Source of the DNA: an uncultured Eubacteriales bacterium
Lineage (GTDB): Bacteria; Bacillota; Clostridia; Oscillospirales; QAMX01
DNA: 55,438 nt
Direction: 5' to 3'
NCBI GenBank assembly: GCA_905205975.1
Contig: CAJLFQ010000007.1
Location: 1-55,438 of the forward strand
In this document: positions 40,825 to 48,961 of the stretch, piece after piece
Position numbering within the stretch: the first letter of the stretch is position 1
Layout of the letters: each line of letters starts with the position of its first letter
Translations under genes and position numbers: made by a program
Notes under the pieces: generated by a model
Told to the model about the DNA's origin: nothing
Databases searched by the model: none
Seen by the model: the letters and a program-made list of their open reading frames with translations, nothing else

Positions 40825-42192
40825 TTACGCGTTTTCAAAAATATCGTGCAGGATTTCTTCCATGCGCATGCCGCGGCTCCCTTTGACCAGCAGAACGTCG
40901 CCGGGCCGCAGAAGCGTTTTCAGCAGAGCGGCCGCTTCCGCGCGTTCCGGCGTGTAAACCGTTTTCATGCCGCCGGTTTGCGCGCCTTCCGCAACGTCCT
41001 TTGCAAACGCGCCGACCGCAACGAGCAGATCGGCAGACGCCGCCGCGGCTTCGCCGATGCGCCGGTGCTCCGCCTTGGAGAAATCACCGAGCTCCAGCAT
41101 ATCGCCCAGCAGCGCCACATGGCGTCCTTTGTATTCCCGCAGGACGCGCAGCGCCGCGCGCATGGAGTCCGGGTTCGCATTGTAACAGTCTTCAATGACG
41201 GTGCAGCCGCCGAGGGTCAGCAGGCGCTGACGCATGCCTTCCGGTTCAACGCCCGCCAGCGCCGCCGCAGCTTTTTGCGGCGGAACGCCGCCGGTCACGC
41301 CGGCCGCAAACGCTGCCAGCGCGTTAGCGATGTTATGGCGGCCTGCCAGCCGGATTTCCGCCGGATAGCGTTCGCCTGCAAACGCGATGTCAAACGCGCT
41401 GCCTTCTGCGGTGAGTCGGATATTTTCCGCCAAAACGTCGGTATCTGGGTTTTCAATCCCGAACGTACAGCGGCGGAATTGATCCGGCACGGAGACGGCC
41501 GACAGGAAGGGGTCGTCGCCGTTCAAAACGACGGTTCCGCCCGCTCGGAGGCCTTCCAGAATCTCCAGCTTGGCCTGACAGATCATTTCCTGCGAGCCGA
41601 GGTTGCCGATGTGCGACGTGCCGATGTTGGTGATGATGGCGATATCCGGCTGCGCCAAATGCGTCAGCACGCGGATTTCGCCGAGATGGGACATACCCAT
41701 TTCAACGACGGCAGCTTCGTCTTCCGGAGTCAGGCGCAGCAGCGTCAGCGGCACGCCGATGTCGTTGTTGAAGTTGCCGTTGGTCTTCATGGTTTTGAAG
41801 TGCGATCCGAAGACCGCAGCCGTCATTTCTTTTGTCGTTGTTTTGCCGACGCTCCCGGTCAGCGCGACGACCAGCGGATGAAAAAGCATTCGATAGGACT
41901 TCGCCAGACGCTGGAGCGCTTCCCGCGTATCCGGCACAAGGATGCGGTTTTCACAGGGGACATCGTCCCGTTCGGTCAGCACCGCCACGGCGCCGGATTC
42001 GGCCGCCTGCGCGACATAGGCATGCCCGTCAAAGCGCTCGCCCTTCAGCGGGACAAACAGATCCCCCGGGTGAATGGTTCGCGTGTCGGTTGAGATGCCG
42101 TCCGCCGTCCAATCGAGGCGGGAGGCCTTCGCCCAGCCGGGTGTTTCGCGGTTCAGAAGCGCCAGGATGTTTTCGCCGGTCAAACGAATCAT
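40825..42192 (-). CDS. murF: UDP-MurNAc-tripeptide--D-Ala-D-Ala ligase
   Basis: The 455-residue Mur ligase adds D-Ala-D-Ala to the UDP-MurNAc tripeptide. Visible are the N-terminal DTRTIHPGDLFVPLKGERFDGH, the ATP loop ALTGSVGKTTTKEMTAAVF, TNGNFNNDIGVPLTLL, the AVVEMGMSHLGEI stretch and VIEDCYNANPDSM with RMEEILHDIF at the end. It overlaps murE by four bases (ATGA), so the two are translationally coupled. Confidence 0.97.
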   Translation of the reverse strand: MIRLTGENILALLNRETPGWAKASRLDWTADGISTDTRTIHPGDLFVPLKGERFDGHAYVAQAAESGAVAVLTERDDVPCENRILVPDTREALQRLAKSYRMLFHPLVVALTGSVGKTTTKEMTAAVFGSHFKTMKTNGNFNNDIGVPLTLLRLTPEDEAAVVEMGMSHLGEIRVLTHLAQPDIAIITNIGTSHIGNLGSQEMICQAKLEILEGLRAGGTVVLNGDDPFLSAVSVPDQFRRCTFGIENPDTDVLAENIRLTAEGSAFDIAFAGERYPAEIRLAGRHNIANALAAFAAGVTGGVPPQKAAAALAGVEPEGMRQRLLTLGGCTVIEDCYNANPDSMRAALRVLREYKGRHVALLGDMLELGDFSKAEHRRIGEAAAASADLLVAVGAFAKDVAEGAQTGGMKTVYTPERAEAAALLKTLLRPGDVLLVKGSRGMRMEEILHDIFENA

Positions 42193-43652
42193 GACAAAAG
42201 ACCCTTTCCCTGTAAATGGGTCCGGACGACTTCCCGCTCGTCGAACGGGTGCCGGACGCCCTGAATTTCCTGATACATCTCATGACCTTTGCCTGCAATC
42301 AGGACAAAGTCGCCCGGTTTGGCCATATCCAGCGCATGACCGATGGCTTCCCGACGGTTTTCAATGCGGATGTGATTTGTTTTTTTCATGCCGCCGACAA
42401 TCTCGTCGATGATTGCCTCCGGCTCTTCGGTGCGCGGGTTATCGCTGGTCACGATGCAGAAATCGGCCATGCACTCCGCGATGCGGCCCATGATGGGGCG
42501 TTTTGTGCGGTCGCGGTCGCCGCCGCAGCCAAATACGACGATCAGCTGGCCTTCCGTCACTGGACGGACGGTTTTCAGGATGTTGGAGAGAGAATCCGGC
42601 GAATGCGCGTAGTCGATCATCACGGTGTACGGCTGGCCGACCGGAACGATTTCCGCACGGCCGCAGACGCCGGAGGCGCCGGCCAACCCCTCTGCGATAT
42701 TCGGCAGGCTTACGCCGACGGCGTTGCAGATGCCGACGGCCGTCAGCGCGTTTTCCACTGAGAACGCACCCGGGATGTTGATGCGCATCCGCTGGATGCT
42801 GTCAAGCGTCAGCGCTTCAAATTCTGCTGCATGCGGCAAAAAGCGAATGCTTTTTGCGATGAGATCGGCTTTGTTGTTGCGCAGGGAGAAGGTCACGGTT
42901 TTTCCGGCCGCTGCATCGATCATCTGCTGGGCATAAGCGTCGTCCAAGTTGATGACGGAGCAGTCCGCCTGACGAAAGAGCTTCGCTTTGGCAGCTGCAT
43001 AGGCCTCCATCGTGCCGTGGTAATTCAGGTGATCCTGCGAGAGGTTGGTAAAGGCGGCGACTTCAAACCGCAGACCATAGACGCGGTTCAGCGCCAGCGC
43101 ATGGGAAGAAACCTCCATGACGGCAAATTCGCACCCCGCTTCGACCATCTGTGCAAAGAGCGCATGCAGCTCCGGCGGTTCCGGCGTAGTGGAAAAAACC
43201 GGGTGCGAGGTAATCACCTGATCGCCGATCATCAGTTCGTTGGTGCCGATCAGGCCGCATTTTTTTCCGGCGTGCGTCAGGATGTCCCGCACCAGATGCG
43301 TTGTCGTCGTTTTGCCGTTGGTGCCCGTCACGCCGATCAGGCGCAGTTTTTCAGCCGGATGGCCGTAAAAATTGGCGGATACTTCTGCCAGCGCCAGTTC
43401 CGCGTCCGCTACGCGGACAAACGGCAGATCTGCCGGGCAGTCTGTATCGCACAGGACGCAGACGGCGCCGTTCTCCACGGCCTTCTGCGCATAGCGGATG
43501 CCGGGTACGCCCGATTCTGCACCGACGACAGCGCAGAAAACGTACCCCGGTTTGCAGCGCCGGCTGTCCAGCGTGATGCCGGCGACTTCCGCCGTCAGAT
43601 CACAGGAAGCGGCCTGAATGGGTATGTTGTTCAAAAGATCGTTCAGTTTCAT
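42189..43652 (-). CDS. murE: UDP-MurNAc-dipeptide--meso-diaminopimelate ligase
   Basis: The 487-residue ligase adds the third stem-peptide residue. ATP loop VTGTNGKTTTTHLV, HPVFSTTPEP region, and VSSHALALNRVYG are conserved. The substrate-selecting motif reads DNPRTEEP, the DNPR form that goes with meso-diaminopimelate rather than lysine, so this organism most likely has DAP-type peptidoglycan. GGAGATG precedes ATG 43652. It lies 51 bases after the PBP gene. Confidence 0.97.
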   Translation of the reverse strand: MKLNDLLNNIPIQAASCDLTAEVAGITLDSRRCKPGYVFCAVVGAESGVPGIRYAQKAVENGAVCVLCDTDCPADLPFVRVADAELALAEVSANFYGHPAEKLRLIGVTGTNGKTTTTHLVRDILTHAGKKCGLIGTNELMIGDQVITSHPVFSTTPEPPELHALFAQMVEAGCEFAVMEVSSHALALNRVYGLRFEVAAFTNLSQDHLNYHGTMEAYAAAKAKLFRQADCSVINLDDAYAQQMIDAAAGKTVTFSLRNNKADLIAKSIRFLPHAAEFEALTLDSIQRMRINIPGAFSVENALTAVGICNAVGVSLPNIAEGLAGASGVCGRAEIVPVGQPYTVMIDYAHSPDSLSNILKTVRPVTEGQLIVVFGCGGDRDRTKRPIMGRIAECMADFCIVTSDNPRTEEPEAIIDEIVGGMKKTNHIRIENRREAIGHALDMAKPGDFVLIAGKGHEMYQEIQGVRHPFDEREVVRTHLQGKGLLS

Positions 43653-43703
43653 GATTTCATCTCCGCTTGGGTTTGCTGTTTCGAAAACGGGCATTCTGTT
43701 TTT

Positions 43704-45971
43704 TTATTCGCCCGTGTTGCTTTGCTTATAGAATTCCACGGTGATCACAGAGCCGTACTGGACCGTTGCACCGTCGCCTGCGGCCGGGCTCTGCCGCATG
43801 ACCGTCGGCTCTTCGTCGGCGCCGCTGCCGATGGAACCGCCGACCGTCATATACAGTCCGGCTGCGTCGATGATGCGGGAGGCCTGTTCGAATGTCTTGC
43901 CGGTCAGATCCGGAATTTTGACCTGCGTCGTATCCGGCTCTGCGCCGCAGTAGAGGATCACCGTCGCTGTACTCGGAATTTTGGATCCTGAGACTGGATA
44001 CTGCGCCGTAACGCGGTCCCCGTCGCCGACGATCTTGACGCCCAGTTTTGCATTTTTGACGACGCTCTGCGCCCAGCTTTTTTCGCCGCCGACCACGCGC
44101 GGCACCTCGATGGAAAGGCTCGCCAGCTCCTCGTCGGTATAGACGGCTTCCACACCCAGATACGGCAGAATATCGCTCATGATACGGCCGACAACCGGCG
44201 CGGCAATCTGTCCGCCCTGGTGGAGGTATCCGCTCGGTTCATCGAGCAGCACCAGCACGGCGACCTGCGGATTGTCGCACGGGGCGACACCCAAAAAGGA
44301 GGCGATATAGAAATCTTTGCCTTCCAGAATTGATTTGGCGCGTTTTTCACTCGTGCCGGTTTTCCCGCCGACGCGATAGCCGCGGACATACGCGTTGGAG
44401 CCGGTTCCTTTGGAAACGACCTGTTCGACCAGCGTCCGCATTTTCAGCGATGTTTCGTTGGAAATAACCTGCCGGACGACAGTTGGCGAATAAGCTTCGA
44501 CGATGTTACCGTTTGTATCCGCAATGCCGGACACCACATACGGTTTCATCAAGTATCCGCCGTTGACAACGGCGGATACGGCCGTAATCGTTTGAATCGG
44601 CGTGATGGCAAACGTCTGACCGAACCCGTACATGCCGAGCGAGACGTCGCCGCCGTAGCGCGGATCGGTGAAAATCTTGCGGGTATGATAGTGAATGCCT
44701 TCGACGACGCCGACTTCGCCCATCATGTCGATCCCCGTTTTTTCCGTCAGACCGAATGCCTGAAAATAGTCGTAGTATTTTGCGGCGCCGATGTCGAGCG
44801 CGATTTTGACGAACGCGCAGTTGCAGGAATTTTGCAGCGCCTTGGCAAAGGTCTGTTCGCCGTGACCGGAATGCTTCCAGCAATGGCCGGTCTGCGTGCT
44901 GATTTTCCAGGTGCCGCTGCAGCTGTAAGAGCTGCTGACTTTGTTTTCTTCGAGGGCGATGGCCGCCGTGATGATTTTGAAAACGCTGCCCGGTTCGTAC
45001 GGTTCCTGAATCGATTTGTTGCGCCATTGCTCCATCATGGCTTCCAGCATCAGGTCTGAGCGTTCTTCCGCCGGCGCCGCGAGGATTTCATTCAGCGTTT
45101 CTTCGTCTTCAATGGTGCGGGGATTGTTCAGGTCATAGTCGCCCTTTTGCGCCATGGCCAGAATCGCGCCGGTCTTCGGGTTCATGACGATGCCGCGCAC
45201 GCCTTCCGCACAGTTGTTTTCGGCCAATGCGACTTCCAGGTGTTTTTCCAGAATCTCCTGCACGCCGTAGTCCACCGTGAGCACAAGGCTCATCCCGTCC
45301 TGCGCGTCATGGTATTGTTCAAAGTAGAACGGCATGGCATTGCCGTTGCGGTCTTTCGCGGTAATGACGCGCCCGACGACGCCCTTCAGGACGTCCTCAT
45401 ACTTCATTTCCAGACCATATTGGCCTTCGTTGTCATAATTGGTAAAGCCGATCACGCTGGAGAGCAGCGTGGAATACGGATAATACCGTTTGGTGTCTTC
45501 AAACAGTTTGATGCCGTTGAGCTTGTTTTTGGTTTTGAATTCGCGGATCTGGTCGGATACGTCTTTTTCGACCTTCCGGGCGATGATTTCGTAGTAGCTC
45601 TTTTTATTGGTGGTGCGCTTCAGGATGGTTTCGTAATCCATGTCGAGCAGATCGGCCAGCCCGCGCGCCGTCAGCTCGGCCTCGGCGTCGTCTTTGATTT
45701 CAGCCGGGGAAATGACAATGGTGTTGACGGTTGCGTTCAGCGCCAGCGGCGTCATATTCCGGTCGTAGATGGCGCCGCGGACAGGAGAAACCAGCATATC
45801 GCGCGTTTGCTGGGCGATGGCTTTGTTTTGCAGCGTCTTTGCGTCCCGCACCTGAATTTTATAAAGGTTATAGATCAGCCACGGAACGATCACCAGTGCA
45901 ATCGTCAGGGCGACGATCATGATTCTCAGCAGGCTTTTGCGTTCACGCGGTTTGTTTTCCATTTTTTCCAT
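43704..45971 (-). CDS. Class B penicillin-binding protein with PASTA domains, SpoVD/FtsI-like
   Basis: The 755-residue transpeptidase has a membrane helix at about 15-35, the class B dimerisation domain (VRGAIYDRNMTPLALNATVN), and a catalytic domain with Ser329-V-F-K332, Ser382-C-N384 and Lys537-T-G. Two PASTA domains close the protein (about 610-675 and 680-750: PRVVGGEKSWAQSVVKNAKL; IPDLTGKTFEQASRIIDAAG). The position between ftsL and murE is shared by FtsI/PBP2B and SpoVD; two PASTA units and the long linker do not decide between them. GGAGAAC lies 8 bases upstream. The 207-base gap before it has a GC-rich hairpin and a TATAAA but no clear promoter. Confidence 0.93.
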   Translation of the reverse strand: MEKMENKPRERKSLLRIMIVALTIALVIVPWLIYNLYKIQVRDAKTLQNKAIAQQTRDMLVSPVRGAIYDRNMTPLALNATVNTIVISPAEIKDDAEAELTARGLADLLDMDYETILKRTTNKKSYYEIIARKVEKDVSDQIREFKTKNKLNGIKLFEDTKRYYPYSTLLSSVIGFTNYDNEGQYGLEMKYEDVLKGVVGRVITAKDRNGNAMPFYFEQYHDAQDGMSLVLTVDYGVQEILEKHLEVALAENNCAEGVRGIVMNPKTGAILAMAQKGDYDLNNPRTIEDEETLNEILAAPAEERSDLMLEAMMEQWRNKSIQEPYEPGSVFKIITAAIALEENKVSSSYSCSGTWKISTQTGHCWKHSGHGEQTFAKALQNSCNCAFVKIALDIGAAKYYDYFQAFGLTEKTGIDMMGEVGVVEGIHYHTRKIFTDPRYGGDVSLGMYGFGQTFAITPIQTITAVSAVVNGGYLMKPYVVSGIADTNGNIVEAYSPTVVRQVISNETSLKMRTLVEQVVSKGTGSNAYVRGYRVGGKTGTSEKRAKSILEGKDFYIASFLGVAPCDNPQVAVLVLLDEPSGYLHQGGQIAAPVVGRIMSDILPYLGVEAVYTDEELASLSIEVPRVVGGEKSWAQSVVKNAKLGVKIVGDGDRVTAQYPVSGSKIPSTATVILYCGAEPDTTQVKIPDLTGKTFEQASRIIDAAGLYMTVGGSIGSGADEEPTVMRQSPAAGDGATVQYGSVITVEFYKQSNTGE

Positions 45972-46178
45972 GAGGCAATGTTCTCCGTTTCGTAGGTTCA
46001 GGTCCCTCTCCTCATTCGGGTTTCTTTATACTGTATGGGGGCGGCAGGCGGTTTAGACCGGTATCTGCGGCACCATCGCGCCGCAGAAATAAAGAACGAA
46101 GCGGCGGAGCGGGCTGCGGCGGTCTGATAGGCCGCCCCTCCCCCGTTCCGCCGTTCCGGCTTGTCTTTCTTGATGTTT

Positions 46179-46724
46179 TCAGTTGATGAAGTTCCAGATT
46201 TTTTCGGCGCCGTTTTTCACAGCCTGCCAGAGGAGGCCCGTCACGCCTGTCGGCTGGCTGCCGCCGGCGATCTCATAGACCGCGTCGTTGTGATAGCTGA
46301 GATAGGAAACATCCGAATCGGTCGCTTTGACCATGCCGAGCGTATTGACGGCGTATTCTTCGATCTCCACCTGCGTCATTTTGTTGTTGAGCGCCAGGCG
46401 AAGCGCCGACTGGTCTTTCTGCATGGAGGAAATGCCGGACCGCAGCCCCTGGCTGTCGACCGCCAGCTGTGTCAGCTGAGCGCGCATGGAGATGATGTTG
46501 CCGAAAAGCACGACCCCGATGACCAGAACGGCGATATACAGCAGGCTGATCCGTCTGCGCGGCGCTTCCTGCGGGACGGCCTTTGGCATCGGAACACGTT
46601 CCGGCCGACGGGCAGGCACGGTTTCCGGCTGCTGTACCGGGACGCGAACGGCGTTCTGATCGTATCCGTAAAGCACTTTGTCAGCCGGTTCGTCTGCAAT
46701 GCGCTGTCTGATTGCCTCTGCCAT
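46179..46724 (-). CDS. ftsL: FtsL-like cell division protein
   Basis: The 181-residue protein has a disordered Pro/Arg-rich cytoplasmic part (1-58), one membrane helix (about 60-80, ISLLYIAVLVIGVVLFGNII), a short coiled coil (RAQLTQLAVDSQGLRSGISS to about 115) and a C-terminal MTQVEIEEYAVNTLGMV motif typical of the FtsL/DivIC group. It normally binds FtsQ/DivIB and the class B PBP. Sequence drifts fast in this family, so the call rests on topology and place between rsmH and the PBP gene. Confidence 0.85.
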   Translation of the reverse strand: MAEAIRQRIADEPADKVLYGYDQNAVRVPVQQPETVPARRPERVPMPKAVPQEAPRRRISLLYIAVLVIGVVLFGNIISMRAQLTQLAVDSQGLRSGISSMQKDQSALRLALNNKMTQVEIEEYAVNTLGMVKATDSDVSYLSYHNDAVYEIAGGSQPTGVTGLLWQAVKNGAEKIWNFIN

Positions 46725-46749
46725 GGCTCTGCCCTCCGATTCTTTTGTA

Positions 46750-47718
46750 TCAGGAATGTGTTGGATATGCGATTTTCTCCGCCACGCGGAGTTTTGCGCT
46801 CCGGGCCCGCGGATTCTGCTGAAGCTCCTCGTCGCCGGCGGTGACCGGTTTGCTGGTGATGATCTTCAGCATGGGCTTAGCGCCGCACACGCAGACCGGA
46901 AAGTCCCGCGGGCAGGTGCAGCCCTGCGACAGGTTCTGGTAAATGCGTTTGACCAGCCTGTCCTCTAAGGAATGAAAAGAAATCACGCACAGGCGTCCGC
47001 CCGGATTTAGGAGCGCAGCCGCTGCGCGGATGCCGCGTTCTGCGGCGTCCAACTCGCCGTTGACGGCGATGCGGATCGCCTGGAAGCTGCGCTTGGCGGG
47101 GTGCTGTTTCTCTGCGCGGGCAGCAGCCGCCGGGATGGCCGATGCGATCAGCTCGCTCAGTTCGCGCGTTGTGCGGATGGGGTGCTTTTCACGCGCCGTG
47201 CAGATGGCGGCGGCAATGCGCCCGGCAAACCGTTCTTCGCCGTATTCGGAGAGGATGTGCGCCAGCGACGATTCGTCGATGGAAGCGATCAGCTCTGCTG
47301 CGGTGATGCCGCTTTCGGTATCCATGCGCATATCGAGCGGCGCGTCGTTCATATAGGAAAAGCCGCGTTCCGCCGTATCCAGCTGATGAGAGGAAACGCC
47401 GAGGTCGAATAAAATCCCGTCCGCGCCCGTGACCCCTGCGGTGTGTGCGGCGGATTCGATGTCTGCAAAGTTTGATTTTACGGCTGTAAACCGGCTGCCG
47501 AAGCGGTTGAGCCGCGCTTTCGAGGCGGCAATGGCTTCGCTGTCCCGGTCAATGCCGATCAGACGGCCGGTTTCTCCGAGGCGTTCCAGGATGCGTTCGG
47601 AATGCCCGCCGCCGCCCATCGTCGCGTCAATGTAGACGCCGGACGGCCGGATGTTGAGATGGTCGATGCATTCCGCCGCGAGAACGCTGACGTGATGAAA
47701 AGATTCTGTTTCCGGCAT
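46750..47718 (-). CDS. rsmH: 16S rRNA (cytosine1402-N4)-methyltransferase
   Basis: The 322-residue SAM-dependent enzyme methylates 16S rRNA C1402. HHVSVLAAECIDHL, the SAM loop YIDATMGGGGHSERIL, LFDLGVSSHQLDTAERGFSY, and CVISFHSLEDRLVKRIY are hallmarks. It starts one base after the mraZ stop, the usual arrangement at the head of dcw clusters. Confidence 0.98.
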   Translation of the reverse strand: MPETESFHHVSVLAAECIDHLNIRPSGVYIDATMGGGGHSERILERLGETGRLIGIDRDSEAIAASKARLNRFGSRFTAVKSNFADIESAAHTAGVTGADGILFDLGVSSHQLDTAERGFSYMNDAPLDMRMDTESGITAAELIASIDESSLAHILSEYGEERFAGRIAAAICTAREKHPIRTTRELSELIASAIPAAAARAEKQHPAKRSFQAIRIAVNGELDAAERGIRAAAALLNPGGRLCVISFHSLEDRLVKRIYQNLSQGCTCPRDFPVCVCGAKPMLKIITSKPVTAGDEELQQNPRARSAKLRVAEKIAYPTHS

Positions 47719-47719
47719 A

Positions 47720-48139
47720 TCAGAAACCGATCCGATCCATAAGCTGTTTGACGTCGTCGTTGGTCAAAGCGTTCTGCGCCTTTTCCCATTCGTCGATATC
47801 CCAGATCTCAACGCGATCCTGTACGCCGACAACCCAAACGTCTTTCTGGAGGCCGGCAAAATCGCGCAGCTGCTGCGGGAGGAGCAGACGGCCCTGTGCA
47901 TCGACGCTGCAAACGGCGGCCGTTGAGAAGAAATAATGCTGCAGCGGGCGGGAAACGGAAAACGGCTGTTCTTTGATCCGGCGGGAAAACTCGGCCCATT
48001 CCTCCGGCGTGTACAGCATCAGGCATTTGTCCACGCCGCGGCAGACGGTGATGTTTTCCCACATGTCGTCGCGGAATCTGGCCGGGAAGAACATGCGCCC
48101 TTTGGCGTCAATCGTATGTTTTGAGCCGCCGATCAGCAT
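47720..48139 (-). CDS. mraZ: Transcriptional regulator MraZ
   Basis: The 139-residue protein has two AbrB-like MraZ halves, each with the D-x-K/Q-G-R signature: DAKGRMFFPARFRDD and DAQGRLLLPQQLRDFA. MraZ binds repeats in its own promoter and controls the dcw cluster. GGGAGGTGAGG precedes ATG 48139. Regularly spaced TGG boxes lie between the -10 and the start. Confidence 0.97.
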   Translation of the reverse strand: MLIGGSKHTIDAKGRMFFPARFRDDMWENITVCRGVDKCLMLYTPEEWAEFSRRIKEQPFSVSRPLQHYFFSTAAVCSVDAQGRLLLPQQLRDFAGLQKDVWVVGVQDRVEIWDIDEWEKAQNALTNDDVKQLMDRIGF

Positions 48140-48149
48140 GTCCTCACCT

Positions 48150-48196
48150 CCCACTTTTCTGCCGGTGTCAGCCACTTTGGCTCCACTCTACTTCCA
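48150..48196 (-). promoter_or_regulatory. Putative MraZ operator boxes
   Basis: On the minus strand TGG boxes start at 48196, 48185 and 48174, exactly 11 bases apart, the last two within AGAGTGG and AAAGTGG; a further AAAGTGGG starts near 48156. Repeated (A)GTGG boxes of near helical period are known MraZ targets upstream of mraZ. Confidence 0.65.
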
Positions 48197-48206
48197 TCTC
48201 ACTATC

Positions 48207-48235
48207 ATTATACTGAATTCGCTTTCAAATTGCAA
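48207..48235 (-). promoter_or_regulatory. Promoter of the dcw cluster
   Basis: TTGCAA (48230-48235), 17 bases and perfect TATAAT (48207-48212) on the minus strand precede mraZ by 67 bases. The region 48236-48458 between this promoter and the HPr promoter is AT-rich and shows nothing I recognise. Confidence 0.8.
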
Positions 48236-48458
48236 GACCTTTCCGAAAAAAAGTTTGGGATTTCCGGCTTCAAACCAAATATTTGTTCGTTTCAGGCGTT
48301 TGCCGCGGCGCGTTTTGCCTTCTTTTTGTGTACGTTTGTTCTGTTTCACTTGGCTGCACGGGCAGGAAATGCGTTGTGAATCTTTTCATGAAATAACCGC
48401 CGGTTCGGCAAGCCTTTCTGTACAAACTTCTGATTTTTTATCAATTGCGCCAAGTGTA

Positions 48459-48487
48459 TTGACTTTTTGAAGGAAAACAGGTATTCT
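48459..48487 (+). promoter_or_regulatory. Promoter of the HPr gene
   Basis: TTGACT (48459-48464), 17 bases, TATTCT (48482-48487). About 110 bases of leader follow, in which GTGAC (near 48495) and GTCAC (near 48540) could pair. Confidence 0.6.
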
Positions 48488-48602
48488 AATTAGTGACAGA
48501 GTGTATTCAGCGGCGATTTGGCCGTTCCTGCGCTTTGGTCACGAATTCGGTCCTTCCCGTCTCACGTCGAGGGCCTCAGCCGGTAAGGAGATCAAAATTA
48601 TC

Positions 48603-48869
48603 ATGTTGACAAAAGAAATTGTGGTAAACAATCCAGTCGGCCTGCACGCGCGCCCGGCGACATTTTTCATTCAGAAAGCCAACGAATACCGCTGCGGCAT
48701 TTGGGTCGAACGCGATGACAGACGGGTCAATGCCAAGAGTCTGCTCGGCGTTCTCTCGCTCGGCGTCACCAAAGGTTCATCCATCCGCCTCATCGCCGAC
48801 GGCAGCGACGAACAGCTCGCCATTGACGGTCTCTGCGACCTCATTAACTCGAATTTTTCAGAGTGCTGA
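48603..48869 (+). CDS. ptsH: Phosphocarrier protein HPr
   Basis: The 88-residue protein carries phosphate in the PTS. It has His15 in GLHARPAT, the site phosphorylated by enzyme I, and Ser46 in NAKSLLGVLSLG, the site of HPr kinase in Gram-positives. Because His15 is present it is HPr rather than Crh, which has Gln there. GTAAGGAG lies 12 bases before ATG 48603. The gene for enzyme I is not next to it; uvrC follows after 92 bases. Confidence 0.92.
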   Translation: MLTKEIVVNNPVGLHARPATFFIQKANEYRCGIWVERDDRRVNAKSLLGVLSLGVTKGSSIRLIADGSDEQLAIDGLCDLINSNFSEC

Positions 48870-48961
48870 CCCGGACAAACGAATAGCACAGCTGGGCGGG
48901 GTTTTCAGAAGCTCCGCCCTGCTCTTTCCACTCTTTTTTCTCCGGCGGAGGTGATTTTCGT

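Noticed and set aside
48236..48458. Possible gene or RNA in the gap between mraZ and HPr promoters
   Set aside because: No frame with a ribosome site and no convincing hairpin or known RNA motif was found.
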